Of a stretch of 64,000 nucleotides of DNA, positions 1 to 6,999 are shown piece after piece. The notes under the pieces are model-generated. The model searched no databases. It was given only the letters and a program-made list of their open reading frames with translations, and had not been told where the DNA came from. The stretch comes from Nevskiales bacterium (lineage in GTDB: Bacteria; Pseudomonadota; Gammaproteobacteria; Steroidobacterales; GCA-2729495): NCBI GenBank assembly GCA_011526045.1, contig WYBE01000010.1, positions 1 to 64,000 on the forward strand, written 5' to 3'. The translations under genes and the position numbers were made by a program. Numbering within the stretch: the stretch's first letter is position 1; the number at the start of each line of letters is the position of its first letter.

Positions 1-80
1 CACTCCGCAGCGAGCACGCCTGCGAGGGCACCCGCAGGGCCAGCCGGCGGCGAGACCCGGGGATGGGCGGAGTCCTATGC
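1..80. repeat. Dispersed repeat, inverted copy at about 39944-40020
   Basis: Positions 1-54 are an exact reverse complement of 39967-40020. Weaker similarity continues to about position 80 here and back to about 39944 there. The core holds a short palindrome (CCTGCG...CGCAGG around an 8-nt loop). It differs from the GTAG-type REP elements elsewhere in the window. It is cut by the window edge, so its full length is unknown. Confidence 0.75.
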
Positions 81-128
81 AGCCTTCGCCGCATGATGAC
101 CCCGCCAATCTGCGAAGAACCAAAAAAA

Positions 129-154
129 GAAAGCCCCGCTTGCGCGGGGCTTTC
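129..154 (-). terminator. Rho-independent terminator
   Basis: An 11-bp perfect stem (GAAAGCCCCGC at 129-139, its complement at 144-154) closes a 4-nt loop. Reading the minus strand, the stem is followed by a run of seven T (positions 128-122). It would end transcription of the minus-strand micro-ORF at 289-209 and perhaps of the methyltransferase upstream. Confidence 0.85.
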
Positions 155-208
155 CGTGAGATCGGGTATCGCCCAACCTCTGGATCGGTATCTCGCGATC
201 CGTGCCTC

Positions 209-289
209 TCAGCCAGCCACCGAAGGCTGCTCCGCTGTCCGGCCGAGATGCGAAGGCTGAAACGATACCGTCGGAATCCCACTAGACAT
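209..289 (-). CDS. Candidate 26-aa peptide behind an extreme Shine-Dalgarno
   Basis: An ATG at 289 opens a 26-codon frame ending in TGA at 211-209. The peptide begins MSSGIPTVSF and ends EQPSVAG, has no Cys, and has no recognisable family. The case for translation is the ribosome-binding site. On the minus strand AAGGAGGTGATCC sits one base before the ATG and is a 13-nt perfect complement to the conserved 3' end of 16S rRNA. The frame is followed about 55 nt later by a strong terminator at 129-154, so a short dedicated transcript is plausible. It lies downstream of the methyltransferase gene (551-1534, same strand) but 260 bp away. It could be a leader peptide, a peptide precursor, or a chance frame inside a structured RNA. 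I see no function. Confidence 0.45.
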   Translation of the reverse strand: MSSGIPTVSFQPSHLGRTAEQPSVAG

Positions 290-290
290 T

Positions 291-303
291 GGATCACCTC
301 CTT
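291..303 (-). promoter_or_regulatory. 13-nt perfect Shine-Dalgarno
   Basis: The plus strand reads GGATCACCTCCTT, identical to the usual 16S rRNA 3' tail. The minus strand is therefore a full-length anti-anti-SD ending one base before the ATG at 289. Typical genes in this window show only 4-6 matching bases. Confidence 0.6.
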
Positions 304-424
304 CCTGCACGTTACGACACTGCTGAGTATCCGGCCTTCGCCGGAAAAATCCAAGTGCAGCCCGTCACAGAACAAGGTCCGGCGCGAGGCCGGGCTTGTG
401 CACAGATAGATAAGAGCGGGTGAG

Positions 425-526
425 TCAGCGTCGCCGCGCGGCGCGTGCTCCCTGAGTCGCAGCGGACATCCGGACCGCCGACGGCCCGGGTACGACCTGG
501 ATCTCGAAAAGCCCGGTGAGGCTCAT
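425..526 (-). CDS. Doubtful 33-aa frame after the methyltransferase
   Basis: An ATG at 526 begins a 33-codon frame (MSLTGLFEIQVVPGPSAV...) 24 bases after the methyltransferase stop. A GGGGAGG lies only 2 nt before the ATG, which is too close for good initiation. The C-terminus is Arg/Ala-rich, as expected from GC-rich non-coding DNA. I list it as a possibility only. Confidence 0.15.
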   Translation of the reverse strand: MSLTGLFEIQVVPGPSAVRMSAATQGARAARRR

Positions 527-550
527 CGCCTCCCCGCCGCCCGTGTGTCG

Positions 551-1534
551 CTAGCGATACCGTTGTCTCTTGCAGAAACGGACTTCGCACTGCTCGCAGC
601 GCGGCGCCCCGGCAAGACAAACCCGGGCATGCTGCTCGCCACCGAAAAGCGTCAGCAGCCGGCGCATATCGGCTGCCGGAATACCGGCATGCGCCGACCA
701 GGCGGCAAGGGCCGCGTCGGCCTCGCCGGATTCCAGCACGCGATGCGAGATGCCCAGCCGGCCCGGCCCGAGAATCCGCTCCAGCAACCCGGGCGGCAAA
801 CCGGGTTCGAGCGGCACGGCGCGCTCCGCGGCGGATCGCGCCTCTGCCTCGAGTCCATGGCGCGCAAGCGTCGCGCGGATCTGCCCGAGCAACTCGGCCG
901 GCTCGAGCTGCGAGAGGTTGCGGCGAAACCAGTAGCAGGCCTGTGTCATGCCGCCGCCGACGAGATCCGGCAGGTCTTCGAACTCTTCCGCGGCGAAGAA
1001 ACGCTCCTGCAGCTCCGGCGCAAAGAAAGCGTTGATCGTTGCGCGATCCGCCCGCCGCGGCCCCATTTTGCCGTCCGGCTGGCCGGGGTAGCGCGGATGC
1101 CAGTGCAGCAGCGCGAAGTCGCCGTCCTTCGCCAGCGCGGCCAGCACGCGCTCCCGGTAGGCGGGATGGCGCACCGGATCCATGTTGTGTAGCAGGCCAT
1201 GGTCGAGCACCAGGTCGAATGGACCGGGCACCTGCCACTCGGTGATGTCTGCCTCGACAGGCGCCACGCTGACGCCCGCGGCGCGCGCACGCTGCGCGGT
1301 GTATTCGAGCGCCTTCGGCATGAAGTCGAGCGATGTGACCTGCCAGCCCTGCACGGCGAGGAACACCGAGTCGGTGCCGGCGCCGCAACCGATGTCGAGC
1401 GCACGCCCGGGCTTGCGGCGGCGCGTGATCTCCGCCAGGAACAGCGTCGGCTCGTCGTGCGCCCAGGGCAGATCCTGCCAGCTCTTCGCCCAGTCGTAGG
1501 TGGCGAAGAAGGTCTTTTTCTCGTGGGTGGTCAT
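551..1534 (-). CDS. SAM-dependent methyltransferase with C-terminal Cys4 motif
   Basis: This is a 327-aa protein. Residues 1 to about 195 form a class I SAM-dependent methyltransferase: the glycine-rich SAM loop LDIGCGAGTDSVFL is near residues 46-59, an acidic motif II follows (VEADITEW), and a LVLDHGLLHNM stretch matches the post-loop strand. Small-molecule methyltransferases of this type usually stop near 200 aa. Here a further 120 residues follow, ending in CLAGAPRCEQCEVRFC. That is a C-x6-C-x2-C-x4-C pattern very like the [4Fe-4S] loop of endonuclease III/MutY (C-x6-C-x2-C-x5-C). The ATG at 1534 has GGGAGA about 8 nt upstream. The methyltransferase call is firm. The substrate is unknown, and the cluster is an inference from the cysteine spacing. 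Confidence 0.85.
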   Translation of the reverse strand: MTTHEKKTFFATYDWAKSWQDLPWAHDEPTLFLAEITRRRKPGRALDIGCGAGTDSVFLAVQGWQVTSLDFMPKALEYTAQRARAAGVSVAPVEADITEWQVPGPFDLVLDHGLLHNMDPVRHPAYRERVLAALAKDGDFALLHWHPRYPGQPDGKMGPRRADRATINAFFAPELQERFFAAEEFEDLPDLVGGGMTQACYWFRRNLSQLEPAELLGQIRATLARHGLEAEARSAAERAVPLEPGLPPGLLERILGPGRLGISHRVLESGEADAALAAWSAHAGIPAADMRRLLTLFGGEQHARVCLAGAPRCEQCEVRFCKRQRYR

Positions 1535-1555
1535 GGCATCGTCTCCCGGAGATCG

Positions 1556-1720
1556 GGTCGGGGCGGAAGCCCCGCCTGCAACGCTTCGTTTACGGCCGCG
1601 CCTCGATCACGCATCGTTCGCTGCCGCGCCCAGTCACGCCCATTCACGGTGGCGCCCGGTCATGCTTCGTTCACTGCGTTGCTCCTGCAGCACCCTGCAG
1701 GAGGCACTTCAGTGCCGACC
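1556..1720. repeat. Two degenerate REP elements
   Basis: The gap 1535-1779 holds no gene. It carries a GGGGC/GCCCC-stem element at 1556-1580 and a GGCAC/GTGCC-stem element at 1696-1720. Both are variants of the same palindrome found in the arrays further along. No other feature was seen in this gap. Confidence 0.6.
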
Positions 1721-1779
1721 CGGCCACGCCCGAAGCGCCAGGATGCCCGAGGCTGAACTCCCGCCTGCGGTCCCGGTCC

Positions 1780-2121
1780 TCAACGCGGCTGCCTGCGCCT
1801 GCGCTTCACCGCTACGATCGGTGCCGCATCGGGGAACTGCACATTGATCGCCGCCACGCGCCCTGCGTAGCGGTGCGCCAGCCGGCCGACGAAGGCACTG
1901 AACAGCTGCCACTCCGCACCCGGCTTGCGCGGGCTGAGGACCTCGCAGTGAATCACGCCGTGCTCGGAGCGCCAGTTCATCCAGCCCGGGTAGGTGATGT
2001 GCTGCACGCGCCGCCCGCGATTCTTGACGACGAAGGTGCGCAGGTCGCTCGCGCGCATCGCCCGCACCAGTTCCTTCTGCAACTCCGCACCCGGTTGCTC
2101 GACGATCTGGAATCGAATCAC
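1780..2121 (-). CDS. Conserved hypothetical protein, 113 aa
   Basis: I start this protein at a GTG (2121) preceded by AGGAGGG at a good distance, giving VIRFQIVEQPGAELQ... The open frame upstream of that point reads Arg/Ser-rich out-of-frame sequence of the next gene, so the longer start is rejected. The protein looks like a compact single domain (strand-helix pattern; conserved-looking HITYPGWMNWRSEHG and GRVAAINVQF). It ends in a basic KRRRRQPR tail that might bind nucleic acid. There is no signal peptide or membrane segment. I do not recognise a family. It lies 76 bp after the nuclease gene on the same strand and could share its transcript. Confidence 0.6.
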   Translation of the reverse strand: MIRFQIVEQPGAELQKELVRAMRASDLRTFVVKNRGRRVQHITYPGWMNWRSEHGVIHCEVLSPRKPGAEWQLFSAFVGRLAHRYAGRVAAINVQFPDAAPIVAVKRRRRQPR

Positions 2122-2197
2122 GTCTCGACCCTCCTGCGTCTTGCGACCCACAGAGTATCGCACTAGCGCCGGGGCGAATGAGGGCGTCGCAATCGTC

Positions 2198-3076
2198 TCA
2201 ACGTGGTTGCCCGGCAGGCCGCCAGCCGGCCGCGCGTGCTTCGTCCTCAGAACAGAACCAGCGCTCGCCGCGCCGTTCGTCGATGCGGGTGTCGTCGTAA
2301 GACGGCGATCCCGGCAGGTGATAGATGCGCTCGCCACGGCTGTTGATGTTGCCCTTGATCGTGCAGTTGGCATCCCGCGACCGCGGCTGCGGCAGCCGCG
2401 GTTCTTTGGCGGGTGGCCCCTCGGGCCGCGCATCCGGGGGCCTTCGTTGCCCGTTGCGCCGCCGCTCCCGCGCCGTCTCCACGGCGGCAAGGCAATCCGC
2501 CGCCGTCTCCCGCGAAAAGTCCCGCGATGCAACGGTGGAACCACGCTCGCCGCGGTCGCGAGCGCGGTAGACCCACGGCGGCAACCAGTACTGCGGCGGC
2601 TGCGACCACAGGCCACGGCGGGCGGCACGCGCCTCGGCCTCGAGTTCGCAGTAACGCGCCTCGCCGGGAATCTGACCGAGGAAGCTGCGGTACGCCCAGG
2701 CATACCCGCCGGCGAGCAGCGCCTCGTTGACGCTCGCACCCTCGGCAAATACCACGGCGACCATGCGCTCGTAGCGGTCCTGCGACACTGGCATGAGCTC
2801 GACCTCGCGCCCGCCAAGCAGCCGCTCGAGCGCACGCTTCGCCTCGCGGCCGAACGGCGCTTTCAGCTCCGGCGCGTCGATGCCGTAGAAGCGGACCTCC
2901 ATCGGGCCGCTGTCGAGGTGCACCAGCGCGCCGTCACCGTCGCGCACGCGCTCGATCGTGCCCCGCAGTAAAAGGGCCGACTCATCCGCCGGCGCCTCGA
3001 CGATGCGGGGCAACTGCCCCGCCACAAGAGCAGCAACCAGGATGACGAAGGTCGCGCCGAGAGCGATGCGGGACAT
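2198..3076 (-). CDS. Exported thermonuclease-like nuclease with sunset-type tail
   Basis: This 292-aa protein has an N-terminal hydrophobic segment (about residues 5-21, [17 protein letters not shown]) that would export or anchor it. Residues about 36-165 match the staphylococcal nuclease (SNase) fold: [12 protein letters not shown], then [16 protein letters not shown] carrying the catalytic-type Arg and Asp-Ala-Pro-Glu, and [11 protein letters not shown] supplying the second Arg. A Pro/Arg-rich linker follows. The last 60 residues ([19 protein letters not shown] ... [15 protein letters not shown]) fit the small sunset domain often appended to such nucleases, with Cys at both ends. The expected activity is non-specific DNA/RNA cleavage outside the cytoplasm. 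The family is clear; the biological role is unknown. Confidence 0.88.
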   Translation of the reverse strand: MSRIALGATFVILVAALVAGQLPRIVEAPADESALLLRGTIERVRDGDGALVHLDSGPMEVRFYGIDAPELKAPFGREAKRALERLLGGREVELMPVSQDRYERMVAVVFAEGASVNEALLAGGYAWAYRSFLGQIPGEARYCELEAEARAARRGLWSQPPQYWLPPWVYRARDRGERGSTVASRDFSRETAADCLAAVETARERRRNGQRRPPDARPEGPPAKEPRLPQPRSRDANCTIKGNINSRGERIYHLPGSPSYDDTRIDERRGERWFCSEDEARAAGWRPAGQPR

Positions 3077-3119
3077 GAAGCATTATGGCACCGGGCGGCA
3101 GCAACCCGAATATCAGCAC

Positions 3120-3554
3120 TCAGATCAGCTTCAGCGCCGCGAACAGCACGCCAAGGCCAAACATCAACATCGAGCCGAGTCGAACGGTCATCGTGGCAGA
3201 GAGCAACTGGAGGTCTTTCTGGAACGTCGCGGCGAGGGTTTCCTGGTCTCTGCGCACCGAGATTGCCAGCGTGTCGAGATCCTTGCGCAGTCCTGCCGCC
3301 AGTGTTTCCTGATCCTTGCGGACGGTAGCGGCAAGCGATTCGTGTTCCTTGCGGAACGTCGCCACCAGCGCGTCGAGATCCTTGCGGATTAACGCCAGCT
3401 CCTGCCGCATTTCGACACGCAGCAGATCGAGATCGGACTTGGTCGCCAGCGTGGTACCCATGTCGCGTTCCATGGCATCTACGACCGCGCGGGCCTTGTC
3501 GGCCGGGACGTTGATGCTCAGCAACGCATCATACAGCGAATACAGATAGTCCAC
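3120..3554 (-). CDS. Coiled-coil protein with C-terminal membrane anchor (DUF1640-like)
   Basis: This 144-aa protein has a helical N-terminal region (NVPADKARAVVDAMERDM, about residues 15-32). Then come four or five imperfect 14-residue coiled-coil repeats of the type RKDLDTLAxTxRKDQETLAA (about residues 55-118), and a single C-terminal transmembrane segment (SMLMFGLGVLFAALKLI). This architecture matches the CCDC90/DUF1640 group of bacterial coiled-coil membrane proteins. The repeats probably make a rod-like oligomer facing the cytoplasm. The ATG at 3554 follows GGAG-like bases in an AGGAGAACC context. The function is unknown. Confidence 0.8.
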   Translation of the reverse strand: MDYLYSLYDALLSINVPADKARAVVDAMERDMGTTLATKSDLDLLRVEMRQELALIRKDLDALVATFRKEHESLAATVRKDQETLAAGLRKDLDTLAISVRRDQETLAATFQKDLQLLSATMTVRLGSMLMFGLGVLFAALKLI

Positions 3555-3678
3555 GGTTCTCCTCGGAAGCGGCGGATCGCGCCCCTGTCATCATGGAACC
3601 CCGCTCGCCGGCCGACCAGCCGCTAATGCATGCGCATTGCGCGGAAATCCGGCACCGCAGACTCGTCCGTTACCAAGC

Positions 3679-6600
3679 TCAGCCCGGCTTCCCCGCCGTG
3701 GCCAGTACCAGCAATCCCTCGACCGCGCCGGTGACTGCCTGGTACTCGCGCAGCTGCGCGCGGTAGCGGTCGATATCGGAGCGGTCCGGCGCGATGTCGC
3801 TCTTCCAGTCGATCACCGCGGCGATGCTTCCGTCCGCGGCCCGGGCAACCGCATCGGCAATCCCCGTGATGGCAGCGTGGGGGGCAGCCTCGGCGCCGGG
3901 CTGCCAGCCGTACACCGGCAGCTCCGGCACGAGGCGCTCGCGAAGTGCCGCGACTGCGGGGACGGCGAGCGCACGCAGCGCCGCCGCGGCGATCTCGGCG
4001 GGCGCGAACCCACAGGCCGGATCTTCCGCCGGCACCTCACCGAGCTGGAGCAGCAGTTCCCGCGCGCGCGCAGTGACGGCCGCCGCGTCGTCGGTGAGTT
4101 CGCGCGTGAGGATCTCCTCCAGCAGCTTGTGCATTACCCGCCCCCGGACCGGGCCGCCGCGGATCGCGGGGCGCTGCCAGTCGTCGGCGAGATAGGCCTC
4201 CTCCGCCGGGCCCGCAGCAGCCTCGCCGGTTTCCTGGCGACTCGGCTGGCGCCATTCGAGCCGGGTGGTCGCTGCAGCGACCCGGCCGGCTTCAGCCTGG
4301 AACGCGGCGCTGCTTTGATCGTTCGCAGCGTCCGGCTCCTTTCGCGCCGGCGCCTCATCGAGGTGCGCGAAGTCGGCGGGCGGGAGACTGCCGATGTCGA
4401 GGTCCACCTGCGTGAGCCAGACGTGGTCTCTCTCCGGCGGTTTCGGCAGGATCAACAGTTCGGCCGCGCGGGTGCAGGCGACATAGAGCAGGCGCCGGCG
4501 TTCGCGCTCGGACTGCGCGGCCTCCTCGGCCAGGCACGCCTCGTAGCCCACCCCCCGCACATGCCCCACGTAGTAATGAAGCTCGTCGCGCCGACGGTCA
4601 TGGAGGACTCCGGACACCGCTTGCGGATCGCCACAGGTATTGACCGGGATGACGATTGGCCACTCGAGCCCCTTGGCGGAATGCATGGTGATGAGCTGCA
4701 CGGCCTGTTGCTCGGCGTCGGGCCGGCCTTCCATCTGGGACTCGGCGTCCTCCCAGCGCGCGCGCATGTCGGTGGCGAACACGCGCAGGCCCCGCACGGC
4801 ATAGGGCCGGGCCAACTCGAGGTAGAGATCCACGTTGGCGAGCGCTCGCTCGGCGCCGGCCGGATGGCGCAGGCGTATGAGCGGGCGCACCCGCATCTCC
4901 TCCACCGCTTCGGCCAGCAGCGCGAAGGGTGTGGTCGAGCGGGCCCGGCGCGCGAGCCCCTGCAGCCGCGTGATGACATTCCGGGCGAGCGGATGCGAGA
5001 CCGCCTCCGACGCAGTCCACAGCGTCAGGCGCGGGATCTGGTCCGGCCGTTGCGCCTGCACCGGCAGGGCCGCGACGATGTCGAGGAGTTCTTCTTCCGT
5101 CAGCCCGACGAGCGGGCCGCGCAGCAGCGCCCCGAAGGCTGCCGTGTCGCGCCCGTCCACGAGCACGCGCGTCAGGGCGATGAGATCCTGGATCTCCTGG
5201 CGCCGGTAGAAGCCCTTGCCGGCCTGGCTCGCCACCGCAATGCCCTGGCGCTCGAGTGCCCGCTCGTAGCGCCACAGCTGCGTGCCGGCCGGCGCGAGCA
5301 GCGCGATGTCGCCCGGCCGCACCAGTCGCTTTTTGTCGCGTTCCTCGACCTGGTAGCTGCCGATGAGGCGCTGGCAGAGCGCGGCCACCGCTTCGGCCTC
5401 GCAGTCGCGCATGGCGTCGATCTTCCGCGCCTCACCGCCCGCCTCGCCGACCAGATCGAGCCGCAGCACGCGTGCGCCGTCGTCCGCGGGAATGCGCGTC
5501 GCGCTCAGGTCCTGGAAGCCGGGCTGTCCGTCACCCGAGAGCGGGCCACGGAAGCGGTCATTCACCCAGCGCAGGATCGGCGCGACGGAGCGGAAGTTGG
5601 CGGTCACCTCGAGGATGTTCCCGGGGAGCTGGCGGCCGATGGCCTCGCGGGCCGCCACGTAGGTGTCCACGTCCGCGCCGCGAAAGCGATAGATGGCCTG
5701 CTTCGGATCGCCGACGCAGAACAGCGCTCCCGCGCGCAGTGCGCGCGCGCTCCACGGCGCATCGGCCGGACCCTCCCCGCAGAGCCGCCAGAGAATTTCC
5801 GCCTGCACGGGGTCGGTGTCCTGGAACTCGTCGACCAGTACGTGGGCGTAGCGCCGGGCGAGGCTCGCGCGTACGTCCTCGTGCCCGCGCAGCAATTGCC
5901 GTGCGCTCTGCAGCAGATCCTCGAAATCGAGCAGTGCGGCGTCGCGCTTGTAACGCGCATAGCGCTCGAGCAGCGGCTGGAACGCATCGGCCAGCGCCGT
6001 AAAAGCAGCCGCGTCGAGCGACTGGTGCAAGGCGAGCCAGGCCTCGCCCACCTGCCGATAGAACGCTTCGCCCTCCTGCGAGATGCGGCGGCCTTCGGCT
6101 TTGGACCGGCCCCGTGCCCCCGCTGCGCTCTCCCACTTGCCGTGTCGGCCCCACTTGCGCCACGACAATTCCTGCGTGTGTGCAGCGCAAGTCGGCGGCT
6201 CCAGCACAACACTCATCGTCTGTGCCCAACCGTCACCAGTGGACCGCAGCGGCTCGTACCGGTCGGCGAGCGCGCGCAGCTGGCCAGCGAGCACCGCCGT
6301 CGTCTCCTCCTCGAACCCGACACCGTTCAGCCAGGCGGTAAACCGATCGACGCACTGGCGCAGCCGGCCGACGGCCGCGCCATCGACGACGTTGCGGGCA
6401 GCGCGCACCCCCGGCCTGGCCAGCAGTTGCTCGGCGAGCGCCTGCAGGGGGCGCTGCGCATCCGGTCCTCTCGCCAGGACGAAGGCCGCGAGCGGGGCGT
6501 CCGGTTGCGAGCCGTCCAGCACCGCGCGCAAAAACTCCCGGAACAGATCCCGCCTGGCGAGCAACGCCTCGGCTTCGTCCATGACGCGCGCGCCGGGATC

Positions 6601-6999
6601 CCTGCCTGCCTCGACCGGGTAGGGTCGCGTCAGCGCCCCGGCGAAGCCGTGAATCGTGGTCACCGTCAGTTCCGCGATCGACTGGCGCGCCGCATCGAGG
6701 TGCGCGCGCTGGGTCGCGGCGATGCCCTCCGGCAGTGCGACTGCAAGCTCCACCGGAACGTCGTCCGCCAGGACGCGGTCGAGAAACTCCGCGATACGGG
6801 TGAAGAGCTGCCCGGCCGCAAGCTCGGTGAACGTGATCGCGGCAATGGCGCGCGGCGCAATGCCTGCGGCGAGCATCAGCACCACGCGTCCGGCCATCAG
6901 CGCGGTCTTGCCGGAACCGGCACCTGCCTCCACCAGCAGCGTCGAACCGTGATCGGTCAGCGCGCGCAGCCGCGCGGCCTGGTCCGGCAGCATTTTCAT
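3679..6999 (-). CDS. addA: AddA-like UvrD/Rep helicase-nuclease
   Basis: This 1106-aa protein is an SF1 helicase fused to a RecB-type nuclease. Walker A is AGAGSGKT at residues 25-32. Further motifs are TIHGFAGAL, the DEFQDTDPVQ box, and GDPKQAIYRFRGADVDTY. The C-terminal PD-(D/E)XK site is VIDWKSDI followed by YRAQLREYQ. With its partner it should process double-strand breaks for recombination. I choose the ATG at 6999 over an earlier one because it overlaps the partner's stop as ATGA, indicating translational coupling. The length is close to AddA proteins (about 1100-1250 aa). No recBCD-type genes are seen here. Confidence 0.92.
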   Translation of the reverse strand: MKMLPDQAARLRALTDHGSTLLVEAGAGSGKTALMAGRVVLMLAAGIAPRAIAAITFTELAAGQLFTRIAEFLDRVLADDVPVELAVALPEGIAATQRAHLDAARQSIAELTVTTIHGFAGALTRPYPVEAGRDPGARVMDEAEALLARRDLFREFLRAVLDGSQPDAPLAAFVLARGPDAQRPLQALAEQLLARPGVRAARNVVDGAAVGRLRQCVDRFTAWLNGVGFEEETTAVLAGQLRALADRYEPLRSTGDGWAQTMSVVLEPPTCAAHTQELSWRKWGRHGKWESAAGARGRSKAEGRRISQEGEAFYRQVGEAWLALHQSLDAAAFTALADAFQPLLERYARYKRDAALLDFEDLLQSARQLLRGHEDVRASLARRYAHVLVDEFQDTDPVQAEILWRLCGEGPADAPWSARALRAGALFCVGDPKQAIYRFRGADVDTYVAAREAIGRQLPGNILEVTANFRSVAPILRWVNDRFRGPLSGDGQPGFQDLSATRIPADDGARVLRLDLVGEAGGEARKIDAMRDCEAEAVAALCQRLIGSYQVEERDKKRLVRPGDIALLAPAGTQLWRYERALERQGIAVASQAGKGFYRRQEIQDLIALTRVLVDGRDTAAFGALLRGPLVGLTEEELLDIVAALPVQAQRPDQIPRLTLWTASEAVSHPLARNVITRLQGLARRARSTTPFALLAEAVEEMRVRPLIRLRHPAGAERALANVDLYLELARPYAVRGLRVFATDMRARWEDAESQMEGRPDAEQQAVQLITMHSAKGLEWPIVIPVNTCGDPQAVSGVLHDRRRDELHYYVGHVRGVGYEACLAEEAAQSERERRRLLYVACTRAAELLILPKPPERDHVWLTQVDLDIGSLPPADFAHLDEAPARKEPDAANDQSSAAFQAEAGRVAAATTRLEWRQPSRQETGEAAAGPAEEAYLADDWQRPAIRGGPVRGRVMHKLLEEILTRELTDDAAAVTARARELLLQLGEVPAEDPACGFAPAEIAAAALRALAVPAVAALRERLVPELPVYGWQPGAEAAPHAAITGIADAVARAADGSIAAVIDWKSDIAPDRSDIDRYRAQLREYQAVTGAVEGLLVLATAGKPG

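Noticed and set aside
290-303. Fragment of 16S rRNA 3' end on the plus strand
   Set aside because: Only the 14 bases TGGATCACCTCCTT match; the preceding sequence does not resemble 16S rRNA. It is better read as a Shine-Dalgarno on the minus strand.
330-345. TCCGGC-CTTC-GCCGGA hairpin followed by AAAAA on the plus strand
   Set aside because: The T run lies before, not after, the stem on the minus strand, and on the plus strand it is followed by A, so it is not a terminator.
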